A stretch of DNA of 64,000 nucleotides from Lachnospiraceae bacterium (lineage in GTDB: Bacteria; Bacillota; Clostridia; Lachnospirales; Lachnospiraceae), in NCBI GenBank assembly GCA_023664345.1, contig JAMPFQ010000018.1, positions 18,285 to 82,284 of the forward strand. The letters run 5' to 3'. This document shows, piece after piece, positions 26,167-34,413 of the stretch. Numbering within the stretch: the stretch's first letter is position 1; every line of letters starts with the position of its first letter. A program made the position numbers and the translations under genes. The notes beneath the pieces were generated by a model that was not told the DNA's origin, did not search any database, and saw nothing but the letters and a program-made list of their open reading frames with translations.

Positions 26167-26715
26167 TCACAGGATCGACTTGATGATCTGCTCATCGGGG
26201 TGTGCGATCACGGTGGAATCCAGGTACATCCCGCTCTCCGCCACAGCCGCCTTGGCTCTGGCGATGGCCGCGTCCACGGCGGATACCTCGCCGCACAGGT
26301 ACACGTAGGACTTGCCGCACATGCCCTTTGCCACACGCAGTTCGATCAACTCTACCTCGGAAGTCTTTGCCGCCACATCAGCCGCCACGATAATGGACGC
26401 CGCGTCAAATGTCTCCAGCACTCCCAGGGAACTCACCTTCTCAATGTGGGTGGTGCCGTAGATGGCGGGGAAGATCCCCTCGTCCGGATTGCCCAGCACA
26501 AAGCTGTCGATCAGCTGCTCGCCGTACTGGGTCTTCGCCGTTGCCACCGCCGCGTCCACAGCGCTGAGATCGCCGGTGATCAGCGCGATATATTTGCCGG
26601 GGCATACCACCTGTGCCTCCACCAACTCCACTGCCGCCGTCTTTACCATGGCATCCGCCGCAGTGACACCTGTGGAAACCGTCTTAAATTCTATCATTCC
26701 TAACGCTCTGCTCAT
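26167..26715 (-). CDS. pduT: BMC-T shell protein, PduT type
   Basis: 182 residues with two tandem BMC domains (~4-85 and ~95-180), the mark of trimeric BMC-T shell proteins. Each has the ALGMIEF/SLGVLET start and the ALITGDLSAVDAA/VYLCGEVSAVDAA helix region. Cys38 in VVCPGKY matches the pore cysteine that holds a 4Fe-4S cluster in Citrobacter PduT. It follows pduS by six bases, in line with PduS passing electrons through this shell protein. GAGG lies nine bases before the ATG. Confidence 0.93.
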   Translation of the reverse strand: MSRALGMIEFKTVSTGVTAADAMVKTAAVELVEAQVVCPGKYIALITGDLSAVDAAVATAKTQYGEQLIDSFVLGNPDEGIFPAIYGTTHIEKVSSLGVLETFDAASIIVAADVAAKTSEVELIELRVAKGMCGKSYVYLCGEVSAVDAAIARAKAAVAESGMYLDSTVIAHPDEQIIKSIL

Positions 26716-26721
26716 GGTCCG

Positions 26722-28065
26722 TTACCTCTCTGTGATCACAATGTATTTTTCAGTTACTTCCCTGACGATCCCGTCCATGGAGGCATGTATCGCCACACTT
26801 AATCCGTTGCCCGGTTTGGCGATCATATCGCCTGCTTTCACTTTCGCCCCGGTCTCCACCGTAGGAACCGCAGGGGCTCCGATATGCTGGCTTGTCAGGA
26901 TCTTTACTTTATGTATGATATCCTGTCCTTTCCAGTAGCCGTCCTCCTGCAGGGGAGCCTCCACATCATAGCGGGAAAGTCCCAGCCTTGCCGCCAGCCG
27001 CTCCTCCGGCACTTTGCGGTACTGCCTGCTCTCCTTTACGGGTGCGGGCTTTACATCCGCCGGAGGCTTTACGCCCGCTTTCCGCAGCCCCAGCTTATAA
27101 TCAGCGATCAGGCTCCTTGGGGATAAGCCCTGGGGGCAGGAAAAATTCTCGCAGAGCCCGCAGGAACTGCAGAACATGGTGTTCAGGAACACACTGGTAT
27201 CCTGGAAATCCTGATTTGCCGCGCTCCGCATGAATTTATGAGGTTCAATGGGGTGTCCCAGCGCGTGTCTGGGGCACAGGTTCGTACAGGTCTCACACTG
27301 ACAGCAGGAAGAGGCCGCACGTTTTAAGTCAATGGCCGCGTTCCTGTTCTTCCGCCGTATCAGGGAATGGGACTGATCCAGCACGATCACCGCGTTGGTG
27401 GTCTTGGTTACCACCGCCGTTTCCGCCGCCAGATTGCCCATCATGGGGCCGCCCACCAGATAGGCGGGATTCCCGGTGGTCACTTTTCCCGCATATGCCA
27501 CCACATCCTTGATCGTCGCTCCCAGCGGAACCCTGACGGTAATGGGGTGTTCCACCTCTCCCACAACCGTCACCAGCTTGTCGATCACGGGGGTGTCCCT
27601 CTCTACCGCACGATATACATTGTAGACCGTCTCCACATTGAACACCGCCACGCCCTCCTCGATGGGCAGTCCTCCGGGACGGATCACTCTTCCCGTGGCC
27701 TCGTAGATCAGCACCACCTCATCCCCCATGGGATACGCACCGTCCAACAGCTGGACGCGCATATTGGGATATGCGTCTATGTATTTATCTATAGCTTTCA
27801 AAGTTGCCTTATATTCTCTTTTAATACCGATTACAGCCTCTTTCGCGCCCACCGTCTGAGCAATCATATCAAAGGCTTTTAAAATCTCTCCGGCGCACTG
27901 TTCCAGCAGCTGCCTGTGAAGTTTGAGCAGGGGCTCGCACTCCGCACAGTTCATCAGTATCACCTCGGCACGTTCATCCAGTTTCGCGTAGGTCGGGAAA
28001 CCTGCGCCGCCCGCGCCCACTGTGCCCACATTCTGTAAAATCTGCTTTAACTCCTGAATCTCCAT
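26722..28065 (-). CDS. pduS: PduS-like flavin/Fe-S electron carrier (RnfC family)
   Basis: 447 residues from the ATG at 28065; an in-frame ATG at 28074 is possible. The N-terminus has the Gly-rich nucleotide motif VGTVGAGGAGFPTYAKL and MNCAECEPLL of the RnfC/NuoF flavin domain. The SLBB-like domain lies at ~155-235. Two 4Fe-4S motifs follow: CCQCETCTNLCP and CSSCGLCENFSCP. The C-terminus is a barrel-sandwich domain. In B12-dependent Pdu compartments PduS is linked to cobalamin reduction. There is no B12 enzyme here, so NADH re-oxidation by electron transfer across PduT is more likely. Confidence 0.92.
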   Translation of the reverse strand: MEIQELKQILQNVGTVGAGGAGFPTYAKLDERAEVILMNCAECEPLLKLHRQLLEQCAGEILKAFDMIAQTVGAKEAVIGIKREYKATLKAIDKYIDAYPNMRVQLLDGAYPMGDEVVLIYEATGRVIRPGGLPIEEGVAVFNVETVYNVYRAVERDTPVIDKLVTVVGEVEHPITVRVPLGATIKDVVAYAGKVTTGNPAYLVGGPMMGNLAAETAVVTKTTNAVIVLDQSHSLIRRKNRNAAIDLKRAASSCCQCETCTNLCPRHALGHPIEPHKFMRSAANQDFQDTSVFLNTMFCSSCGLCENFSCPQGLSPRSLIADYKLGLRKAGVKPPADVKPAPVKESRQYRKVPEERLAARLGLSRYDVEAPLQEDGYWKGQDIIHKVKILTSQHIGAPAVPTVETGAKVKAGDMIAKPGNGLSVAIHASMDGIVREVTEKYIVITER

Positions 28066-28129
28066 GATAATCATCCATTCTGAAATATTATTGATCTGTT
28101 CTTCTCATTCTGTCTCAGCTTCCATACGA

Positions 28130-28378
28130 TCACTTCTCGTCCACGATCCCCACAATTGCCGCGTCCACGGGCACATTCTCCATGCCCACCCTGGCGCCGC
28201 TTCCCGTTACCACCAGGACCGTTTCCCCGATCCCCGCACCGATATTGTCGATTGCCACGAACCTGGAAGCGCCTGCGGCCATTTCCTCCAAAGGCTCAAT
28301 GATCATGAACTTATTGCCGATCAGATTTTCACATTTGCGGGTGGAAACAATACTTCCCACTACCTTACCTATCACCAT
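28130..28378 (-). CDS. BMC pentameric vertex protein, EutN/CcmL family
   Basis: The start is the ATG at 28378, nine bases after AGGAG; 82 residues. MVIGKVVGSIVSTRK, LIGNKFMIIEPL, FVAIDNIGAGIGETVLVVTGSGAR and DAAIVGIVD are the standard BMV fold features. Pentamers of this family cap the vertices of the icosahedral shell. It lies between pduL and pduS. Confidence 0.95.
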   Translation of the reverse strand: MVIGKVVGSIVSTRKCENLIGNKFMIIEPLEEMAAGASRFVAIDNIGAGIGETVLVVTGSGARVGMENVPVDAAIVGIVDEK

Positions 28379-28451
28379 GGCATCCATCTCCTGTTGTACG
28401 GACGGACAGCGATTTTGCTGCCCGCCCGCCAGTTGTTTTGCTTTCCGTTCC

Positions 28452-29096
28452 TTACTTGATGATCGTGACCTTATCGCCGGTCTTGATCTTGCTGGCATTC
28501 GCCTCGTCGGTATCGATGTGCATTTCCAGGGTAAAGCTGTCGTCCACGCGGATCTTCACCTGATTGAACACCGTACCTCTCTCATTGTCCGCTTTTACGG
28601 ACACGATATCACCGTCATGGACTCCGGCTGCCGCCGCGTCCGCAGGCGACATATGGATATGGCGCATGGCTATGATGCAGCCCTCTTTCATGTAGATCGC
28701 ACCCTTGGGTCCCACTACCGCGATAGGAGCGCTGGCAGCCACATTTCCGGACTCCCGGATGGGCGCCGCGATGCCAAGCTTCATGGCATCCGTGGCAGAG
28801 ATCTCCACCTGGGATGCTTTCCTCACAGGTCCCAGAACCCTCACATTCTCAATCGCACGAAGCTTGATGCCAACGATGGTGACAGTCTCATTGCTGGCAA
28901 ACTGTCCCCCCATCAGATCTTTCTTCTTCGTCAGATGATAACCCTCACCGAACAGGGTCTCCACATCCTGCTGGGTCAGGTGGATATGCCTTGCGGACAC
29001 ACCCACCGGAACCTGATAGCCATTGGTCTTATTCTCCATCCTGTTGATGGTCTCAAGGACCGCTTTTGTGATCGATTCGATTGTCTGTTGTTCCAT
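28452..29096 (-). CDS. pduL: Phosphate propanoyltransferase, PduL type
   Basis: PduL converts propionyl-CoA and phosphate to propionyl-phosphate and CoA inside the compartment, recycling CoA and feeding acetate/propionate kinase. 214 residues with GGAGGATAAAC before the ATG. Residues 1-20 (MEQQTIESITKAVLETINRM) form an amphipathic helix of encapsulation-peptide type. Two zinc-binding motifs, VGVSARHIHL and AMRHIHMSP, are present, as are GPVRKASQVEIS and VKIRVDDSFTLEMHIDTDEAN. It follows the BMC-H gene at 29165. Confidence 0.95.
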   Translation of the reverse strand: MEQQTIESITKAVLETINRMENKTNGYQVPVGVSARHIHLTQQDVETLFGEGYHLTKKKDLMGGQFASNETVTIVGIKLRAIENVRVLGPVRKASQVEISATDAMKLGIAAPIRESGNVAASAPIAVVGPKGAIYMKEGCIIAMRHIHMSPADAAAAGVHDGDIVSVKADNERGTVFNQVKIRVDDSFTLEMHIDTDEANASKIKTGDKVTIIK

Positions 29097-29164
29097 GTTT
29101 ATCCTCCAAATTTGCGACTTGTCACAAATTTTCCCAATTTCCTCTCACATTCACTCTGAAAGAG

Positions 29165-29443
29165 TTATTTGATCTTGGGAAGGATCATCTCAACATCCGT
29201 ATGAGGACGAGGAATCACATGGGTAGCTACCAACTCGCCCAGCTTGGACGCGCTTGCGGAGCCTGCTTCTACGGAAGACTTCACTGCCCCTACATCACCA
29301 CGCACCATTACGGTCACCAGACCGGAACCAATCTTCTCCGTACCTACCAGCGTAACATTTGCTGCCTTACACATTGCATCCGCTGCCTCGATCGCTGCAA
29401 CCAGACCTCTTGTTTCCACCATTCCTAATGCTTCCTGTGCCAT
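29165..29443 (-). CDS. BMC-H shell protein, PduA/PduJ type
   Basis: 92 residues from the ATG at 29443 (GGAGG upstream). [51 protein letters not shown] and [10 protein letters not shown] are the canonical hexameric shell motifs; the pore-loop region is KIGSG. It is nearly identical to the protein at 30192, differing at about a dozen positions, so one probably arose by gene duplication. It lies directly before pduL and after a type B hairpin. Confidence 0.95.
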   Translation of the reverse strand: MAQEALGMVETRGLVAAIEAADAMCKAANVTLVGTEKIGSGLVTVMVRGDVGAVKSSVEAGSASASKLGELVATHVIPRPHTDVEMILPKIK

Positions 29444-29524
29444 TTCTTTTCCTCCTGATTTTTGTGTTTGTTTATTAACTGCTTTCGCAGTTTGTGATAT
29501 CTTAGAATTTCTAACACTTTCAAA

Positions 29525-29662
29525 CATGCCGCTTCAGCGGCACAAACAATCCATAAACTGGTGCAAGGCCGGAAGAATCCGCCTTGCGGATTCTTCCCGG
29601 AATGACTTAGATTTTCTTAGACGGCGTCCTTTGACGCCTTAGAAAATCTTCATTCCGTTCAC
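29525..29662. repeat. Palindromic 3'-trailer repeat (type B), copy 1
   Basis: Read on the minus strand it begins directly after the stop of the shell gene at 29665. It contains a long stem (AGAAAATCT with AGATTTTCT, flanked by ATTCC/GGAAT) around GACGCC/GGCGTC, then a second hairpin GGAAGAATCCGC/GCGGATTCTTCC. The far end, GCGGCACAAACAATCCAT, is shared with the copy at 58218. It could act as an attenuator or an mRNA-stabilising structure between shell genes. Confidence 0.8.
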
Positions 29663-29664
29663 AC

Positions 29665-30000
29665 TTATACTTCCTGGATCGTCTGGGCATCCAGCGTGCT
29701 CAGATCCTGTTTATCCCTGAAGCGGCTGGCGCTCAATCTCACAAGGCGCCATATCTCTTCGTGAGGATTGGCGATCACGCCGCTTGCCACGGGCTTCTTG
29801 ATCGCGCTCTTTGAGGCGTTTTCCACCGCCTCCGTGACGGATGCCACGTCACCCATGACCACAATGGTGACGAGTCGGCCGCCAAGTTTTCTCTCCCAGG
29901 TGACAAACTCCACGCCGGATGTCTTGCACATGATATCCAGCGAATCCACCGCGGCAACCACGCCTGAGATCTCGATAAAGCCTAATGATGTATTGCTCAT
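29665..30000 (-). CDS. BMC-H shell protein with C-terminal extension
   Basis: 111 residues, with AAGGAG seven to eight bases before the ATG. The BMC core (~3-87) has SLGFIEISGVVAAVDSLDIMCKTSGVEFV, LGGRLVTIVVMGDVASV and VIANPHEEIWRLV. About 25 extra residues (SASRFRDKQDLSTLDAQTIQEV) extend the C-terminus. The pore loop differs (KLGGR), so it should have another pore chemistry. It lies between two PduA-like genes and is flanked on both sides by type B hairpins. Confidence 0.92.
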   Translation of the reverse strand: MSNTSLGFIEISGVVAAVDSLDIMCKTSGVEFVTWERKLGGRLVTIVVMGDVASVTEAVENASKSAIKKPVASGVIANPHEEIWRLVRLSASRFRDKQDLSTLDAQTIQEV

Positions 30001-30060
30001 TGACTGGCTCCTTCTTCTACTTTCCCGTTATCCATTTCCCGCGTTTTTCACATATTGCTG

Positions 30061-30190
30061 ACAACAGCATGAGCAATCTGAGAAGCTATGCGAGCTTGGA
30101 AGAATCCGCAAAGCGGATTCTTCTCGGAATGACTTAGATTTTCTTGGGTCGGGTACTTTCCGACCTTAGAAAATCTTCATTCCGTTCACA
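30061..30190. repeat. Type B trailer repeat, copy 2
   Basis: Lies between the shell genes at 29665 and 30192. It has the AGATTTTCT/AGAAAATCT outer stem with a GGTCGG/CCGACC inner pair, and GAAGAATCCGC/GCGGATTCTTC as second hairpin. Its minus-strand start is directly after the stop codon at 30192. Confidence 0.8.
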
Positions 30191-30191
30191 C

Positions 30192-30467
30192 TTAGATTTT
30201 GGGAAGAATCTTCTCCACATCCGTATGAGGACGGGGAATCACATGTGCCGCTACCAGTTCGCCCAGTCTGCTGGCCGCCGCGGAACCGCTCTCAACGGAT
30301 GCCTTGACAGCGCCTACGTCGCCGCGCACCATAACGGTTACCAGACCGGATCCGATCTTCTCAGTGCCTATCAGAGTAACCTCCGCTGATTTGGTCATGG
30401 CATCAGCGGCTTCGATCGCTGCTGTCAGACCTCTTGTTTCTACCATTCCCAATGCTTCCTGTGCCAT
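30192..30467 (-). CDS. BMC-H shell protein, PduA/PduJ type
   Basis: 91 residues with AAAGGAG before the ATG. It has the same canonical motifs as its paralogue at 29165 ([18 protein letters not shown] pore loop, [16 protein letters not shown]) but Thr in place of Cys in [13 protein letters not shown]. Such PduA-like hexamers build most of the shell facets and let propanediol and propionate pass. Confidence 0.95.
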   Translation of the reverse strand: MAQEALGMVETRGLTAAIEAADAMTKSAEVTLIGTEKIGSGLVTVMVRGDVGAVKASVESGSAAASRLGELVAAHVIPRPHTDVEKILPKI

Positions 30468-30480
30468 AAAATACTCCTTT

Positions 30481-30718
30481 CTATTCCAGTTCCGTCTCTA
30501 CACTTCAATGCCCCTCTTCTGAAAGAAATTTCATCTGCATAGAGCGCAGCTGAGAATTTCTTTCGGGCATTTCCGTTCCGAGACTGTTTTTTGTTCCGTC
30601 TCTACACTTCAATGCCCCTCTTCTGAAAGAAATTTCATCTGCATAGAGCGCAGCTGAGAATTTCTTTCATGTGCCGCTTTCTGGCACATTGCATTTACCG
30701 TTCCGAGACTGTTTTTCC
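30481..30718. repeat. Type A leader repeat, two tandem copies
   Basis: Two near-identical units each carry CGTCTCTACACTTCAATGCC and the GAAAGAAATT...AATTTCTTTC hairpin with CTGC/GCAG inner pairs. The left end joins the ribosome site of the shell gene starting at 30467. The two units differ in the segment after the hairpin (one adds GTGCCGC...GGCAC). Confidence 0.85.
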
Positions 30719-30733
30719 AGTTACAAACCACTT

Positions 30734-31048
30734 TCAGTTTCTGTCAAATGCGTTCAGCTTCAGCATCTTTTCCGTATCTTCCGTGGGTCTCGCGATGATA
30801 TGCCTCTGCACGATGCCGGTCAGGGATTTGGCCATCGCCTCGCCCGCCGCCATGGCAGCTTCCACATCCGCCACGGAACCCCGGAACTTGACCGTTACCA
30901 GCAAAGGCACCGGCAATGCGTCCGCGTTCGCAGGTTTATTTTTATCGAAAGTCTCAAGCCTGACGTTTGCCGCCTTGCACCCTGCGTCCGCCGCGAGGAA
31001 AGCGCATGCCAGTCCGTATACTTCCAAAAGTCCTACCGCCTCTTCCAT
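30734..31048 (-). CDS. BMC-H shell protein, divergent
   Basis: 104 residues, with GAGG before the ATG. MEEAVGLLEVYGLACAFLAADAGCKAANVRLETFD and LLVTVKFRGSVADVEAAMAAGEAMA identify the BMC domain. The loop between strands 2 and 3 is expanded (KNKPANADALPVP), which should change the hexamer face or pore. HIIARPTEDTEKML ends the domain. It is the first shell gene after the alcohol dehydrogenase. Confidence 0.92.
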   Translation of the reverse strand: MEEAVGLLEVYGLACAFLAADAGCKAANVRLETFDKNKPANADALPVPLLVTVKFRGSVADVEAAMAAGEAMAKSLTGIVQRHIIARPTEDTEKMLKLNAFDRN

Positions 31049-31071
31049 AGCTGCCTCTTTCTCTACTGTCG

Positions 31072-32283
31072 CTATTTATTGATGATAGCGATCTTCAATC
31101 CTGTCATGGCAAGATTGGTCTTTAACGCCTCGTTGATCTCCTCCAGAGGATATGTATGGGTGATCAGCTTGTCGATGGGAAGACCGATCTTCTTCGCGCT
31201 CTTCAGGAAATCAAAGGTAGTTGCGTAATCTCTCAGCGTGTACACCCAGGAACCCACCGTGGTGATCTCCTTGGAGCAGATATCAAAGTGAGGATTGATG
31301 GTCGCGTCGCCGCCGTTGATGAAGAATCCCAGTTCACAAAGTCCGCCGCCGTTGCGGATGAACTTATAGATATTGGAATGTCCCGCGGGGGAACCGGTAC
31401 ACTGGAACGCGAAATCAGCCAGATGACCGTCAAACTTCTCCGCCACAGCCCCGGCAAGAGCCTCGATCCCCTTGTGATCCTTGAAGTTCACATAATCGGA
31501 AGCGCCCAACTCTTTCGCAAATTCCAGACGCTTGTTCTCGCCGTCCACCGCAATGATATTGTTGATGCCCATGGTGCGCAGGATCGCGATACAGATCAGG
31601 CCGATGGGGCCGCATCCCTGTACCACCACCCTGGAGTTGAAGCGCAGGATGCCTGTGCTCTTAGCCCGCTCCACAGCATGGACCAGAACCGCGCAGGGCT
31701 CGATCAGTACCCTGGAATACAGATCCAGGTCGCTCACGTTAAATACGGTGGAGCCGCCCCTGATCAGGATGTAATCGGAGAACCATCCGTTCAGATGGAT
31801 ATCGTCATCGGGAAGCAGTCCGTAAACATCCGCGCCCCCCACATTCTGCTTGTTCAGGTCGAACATGGTAATGTCAGGATTGTCCTTGAAGATCATACAG
31901 GTAACAACCTTGTCGCCCAGCTTCAGGTCCTTGCCCGCGCTGTCTTTCTTCACGTTCTTGCCCATCTTCACGATCTCTCCGGTGCCCTCATGTCCCAATG
32001 CTACGGGAATCAGGCTAAAAGGATCCCTCTTGAACTCATGTGCGTCCGTACCGCAGACGCCGCAGCCCTCCACCTTTACCAGCATGTCGTCGTCGCCGAC
32101 CTCCGGCATGGGGAATTCTTTTACATCAAAATGCTCCAGGCTTGTGAGCATGGCAACGTGCGCCGTCTTGGGGATCGCACCGTTTGACACGCTGCTGCCC
32201 GCAGCGGGCGCTGACGCGCCGGAACCCGCCATATTGGCAAGCACCTGCTTTACGATAGCTTCAATCTGTGCTGTATCAGCCAT
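31072..32283 (-). CDS. Zinc-type (MDR) alcohol dehydrogenase of the microcompartment
   Basis: 403 residues with AAAGGAG upstream. Residues 1-18 (MADTAQIEAIVKQVLANM) form an encapsulation helix, joined by a Gly/Ser/Ala linker to the catalytic domain at ~40. Zinc-enzyme motifs are GCGVCGTDAHEF, ALGHEGTGE and IEPCAV; the Rossmann motif is VVQGCGPIGL. It probably reduces propionaldehyde (or lactaldehyde) with NADH, recycling NAD for PduP. An MDR enzyme in this place, instead of the iron-type PduQ, is typical of GRM5 loci. Confidence 0.9.
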   Translation of the reverse strand: MADTAQIEAIVKQVLANMAGSGASAPAAGSSVSNGAIPKTAHVAMLTSLEHFDVKEFPMPEVGDDDMLVKVEGCGVCGTDAHEFKRDPFSLIPVALGHEGTGEIVKMGKNVKKDSAGKDLKLGDKVVTCMIFKDNPDITMFDLNKQNVGGADVYGLLPDDDIHLNGWFSDYILIRGGSTVFNVSDLDLYSRVLIEPCAVLVHAVERAKSTGILRFNSRVVVQGCGPIGLICIAILRTMGINNIIAVDGENKRLEFAKELGASDYVNFKDHKGIEALAGAVAEKFDGHLADFAFQCTGSPAGHSNIYKFIRNGGGLCELGFFINGGDATINPHFDICSKEITTVGSWVYTLRDYATTFDFLKSAKKIGLPIDKLITHTYPLEEINEALKTNLAMTGLKIAIINK

Positions 32284-32296
32284 TCTATTAACTCCT

Positions 32297-32372
32297 TTCT
32301 ATTCCAGTTCCGCATCCGCCCTCTCCAGGCTGATGCTGTTTTCCAGTTCCGCATCCGCCCTCCCAGGCTAAT
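32297..32372. repeat. Type A leader repeat, degenerate
   Basis: Two tandem CCAGTTCCGCATCCGCCCTC segments match the outer ends of the type A element without the long hairpin. They lie just before the ribosome site of the alcohol dehydrogenase gene. Confidence 0.5.
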
Positions 32373-32375
32373 GCG

Positions 32376-32463
32376 GCTTTAGCAGAAAGAATCGCCCCGC
32401 GATTCTTTCCGGTGAGACTTAGAAAATCTTAGAAAACGTACTTTGTTTTCTTAGATTTTCTTC
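32376..32463. repeat. Type B trailer repeat, copy 3
   Basis: Begins directly after the pduP stop codon on the minus strand. GGTGAG/CTCACC closes a long stem of AGAAAATCT-x-AGAAAAC with GTTTTCT-x-AGATTTTCT. A second hairpin AAAGAATCGC/GCGATTCTTT follows. Confidence 0.8.
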
Positions 32464-33852
32464 TCACCGTATGCAGAGGCTGTCCGCCATAACGCACCGT
32501 CTGCTCTTGGTGAATGACTTTGCGCTGGTCAGGCCCTCGCCGGTACGGCTGGCAATGGTAAAGGTACAATATCCTTCGCCGCCGAAACCGAGCGCCGCAT
32601 AAGAGGGTGCGTTCTTCACCAGGATCGCCGTGTCGATGGCTCTCGCATACTTTGTGATATTGTCAATGTTCTTGGAGTGGATATGCGCGGAATGACGGTT
32701 TCCATGCTCCAGCCATACGGCTTTCTCAATAGCGTCGTCAATATCCTTTGCGCGTACCATGCCCAGGATGGGCATCATCAGTTCCTCCGCGATCAGCGGA
32801 TGCTCTTTCTCGCCCTCGAACACGATACAGCGAATATTATCGGGAACAGTAACGCCGATCATACCGAGCAGCGTCTTTGCGTCACGTCCCACACACTTAC
32901 GGTTCAGTCCCTTGGGCGTCAGCACGATGGAAGTCAGCTTATCCTGCTCCTCCTTGGAGATCAGGTAGCAGCCCTGCTCGGAGATCATATAATGCATCAA
33001 CTCGTCCGCAATGGTATCCACCGCCACAATCTCTTTCTCCGCGATGCAGGGAAGATTGTTGTCAAAGGTACATCCGTTTACGATATCCTCCGCCGCCTTG
33101 CGCACATCCGCCGTCTCATCCACCACTGCGGGAGGATTGCCTGCGCCTGCGCCGATGCCTCTCTTGCCGGAAGAAAGAACCGCGGTGACCACGCCGGGGC
33201 CGCCTGTGGCCGCAAGCAGGGGAATGTCCTTATGCTTCATCATGATATTGCTGGTCTCCAGCGTAGGTTTCTCAACGGTGCAGGCCACGTTATCGGGGCC
33301 GCCTGCCTCCAGGGAAGCCTCGTTGATCATGTTCAGCGCAAAGATGGATGTCTTGATCGCCGCGGGATGAGGATTGAACACTACCGTATTGCCTGCCGCG
33401 ATCATGCCGATAGAGTTACAGATGACCGTCTCGCTGGGATTGGTGGTAGGGGTGATTGCCCCGATCACGCCAAAGGGCCCCATCTCGATCAGGGTCAGGC
33501 CTCTGTCGCCGGACCATGCAGTCGTCTTTAAATCCTCCGTGCCCGGAGTCTTATCCGCCACTAAATGATGCTTTAAGATCTTATGCCCCACATTGCCCAT
33601 TCCTGTCTCGTTTACGCCCATTCTGGCCAATGTCTCCGCATTTTCATGGGTTTTTCTGCGGATATTGCTGATGATCTGCTCTCTCTGGTCCAGGGACATT
33701 CTCCGTACGATCGCCTGCGCTTCCTTTGCAGCCGCAATGGCCTGGTTCATATCAGGGAATACGCCATGGCTCTTCGTCACAGGCTCGGCGATCTGAAGCT
33801 GCGCCACTACTTCCTGTACAATGTCCTGTACCATGCTTTCGTTTACAAGCAC
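32464..33852 (-). CDS. pduP: CoA-acylating propionaldehyde dehydrogenase
   Basis: It oxidises propionaldehyde with NAD and CoA to propionyl-CoA. The start is a GTG at 33852, placed seven bases after AAGGAGG and overlapping the previous gene by ten bases. 462 residues. Residues 4-20 (NESMVQDIVQEVVAQLQ) form the encapsulation helix. The aldehyde dehydrogenase motifs are GVIGAITPTTNPSET, NTVVFNPHPAA, ATGGPGVV and the catalytic Cys269 in FDNNLPCIAEK. It pairs with the MDR alcohol dehydrogenase gene that follows. Confidence 0.95.
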   Translation of the reverse strand: MLVNESMVQDIVQEVVAQLQIAEPVTKSHGVFPDMNQAIAAAKEAQAIVRRMSLDQREQIISNIRRKTHENAETLARMGVNETGMGNVGHKILKHHLVADKTPGTEDLKTTAWSGDRGLTLIEMGPFGVIGAITPTTNPSETVICNSIGMIAAGNTVVFNPHPAAIKTSIFALNMINEASLEAGGPDNVACTVEKPTLETSNIMMKHKDIPLLAATGGPGVVTAVLSSGKRGIGAGAGNPPAVVDETADVRKAAEDIVNGCTFDNNLPCIAEKEIVAVDTIADELMHYMISEQGCYLISKEEQDKLTSIVLTPKGLNRKCVGRDAKTLLGMIGVTVPDNIRCIVFEGEKEHPLIAEELMMPILGMVRAKDIDDAIEKAVWLEHGNRHSAHIHSKNIDNITKYARAIDTAILVKNAPSYAALGFGGEGYCTFTIASRTGEGLTSAKSFTKSRRCVMADSLCIR

Positions 33853-34391
33853 GCTATTACCTCCTTCAAAACGGAACGTCCGTAAGCCGCCAGATCCGTG
33901 TCCTGTTTCGCAGAACCGCCGCTGACTCCCAGCGCCCCGATGATCACATCATTATGTTTTAAGACTTCACCGCCGCCAAAAATAGTGATCTTGCCGTCAT
34001 TGGTAAACTGGATGCCGTAGAGGGATCCGCCCGGCTGGCTCAATTTTCCCAGTTCTGCGGTTGACATCTGAAAAGCGATGGATGTGTAGGTCTTGTTTAA
34101 TGCCACGTCAAAACTTCCTATGTAGGCGCCGTCCATACAATGGATGGCAACGGGTCTCCCTGCCGCGTCCGAAACGGCTGTCACCACTCTCATATCCCAC
34201 TCCGCCGCTTTCGCCTCGATCCGCTCGATCAGCTTCACTGCAAGTTTCAGGGGCATGGTGGGAATGACGGTTCCTCCGTTTGCCGCCACAGGCTCCGCGG
34301 GCAGACTCTGCTGCGCCGCCGTCCCGCCCTGGCCGCCTGCCGCCCGGTCCAAGACCTGACGGACAATGGTTTCGATTTCTGTATGATTCAT
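33843..34391 (-). CDS. GlcG/HbpS-like (PduO C-terminal-like) protein with targeting helix
   Basis: 182 residues from MNHTEIETIVRQVLDRA, which is itself an encapsulation-type helix. A Gly/Ala/Gln linker leads to the GlcG/HbpS domain (~45-180; MPLKLAVKLIERIEAKAAEW, VTAVSDAAGRPVAIHCMDGAY, GSFDVALNKTYTSIAF, GGGEVLKHNDVIIGALGVSGGSAKQD). Members bind haem or flavin-like ligands or are of unknown function; the same fold is the C-terminal half of PduO. There is no adenosyltransferase half, in line with a B12-free pathway. The ribosome site at 34391 is weak; coupling to the aldolase gene is likely. Confidence 0.88.
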   Translation of the reverse strand: MNHTEIETIVRQVLDRAAGGQGGTAAQQSLPAEPVAANGGTVIPTMPLKLAVKLIERIEAKAAEWDMRVVTAVSDAAGRPVAIHCMDGAYIGSFDVALNKTYTSIAFQMSTAELGKLSQPGGSLYGIQFTNDGKITIFGGGEVLKHNDVIIGALGVSGGSAKQDTDLAAYGRSVLKEVIACL

Positions 34392-34413
34392 GATCGGTCT
34401 CTTTTTCTGAGGA

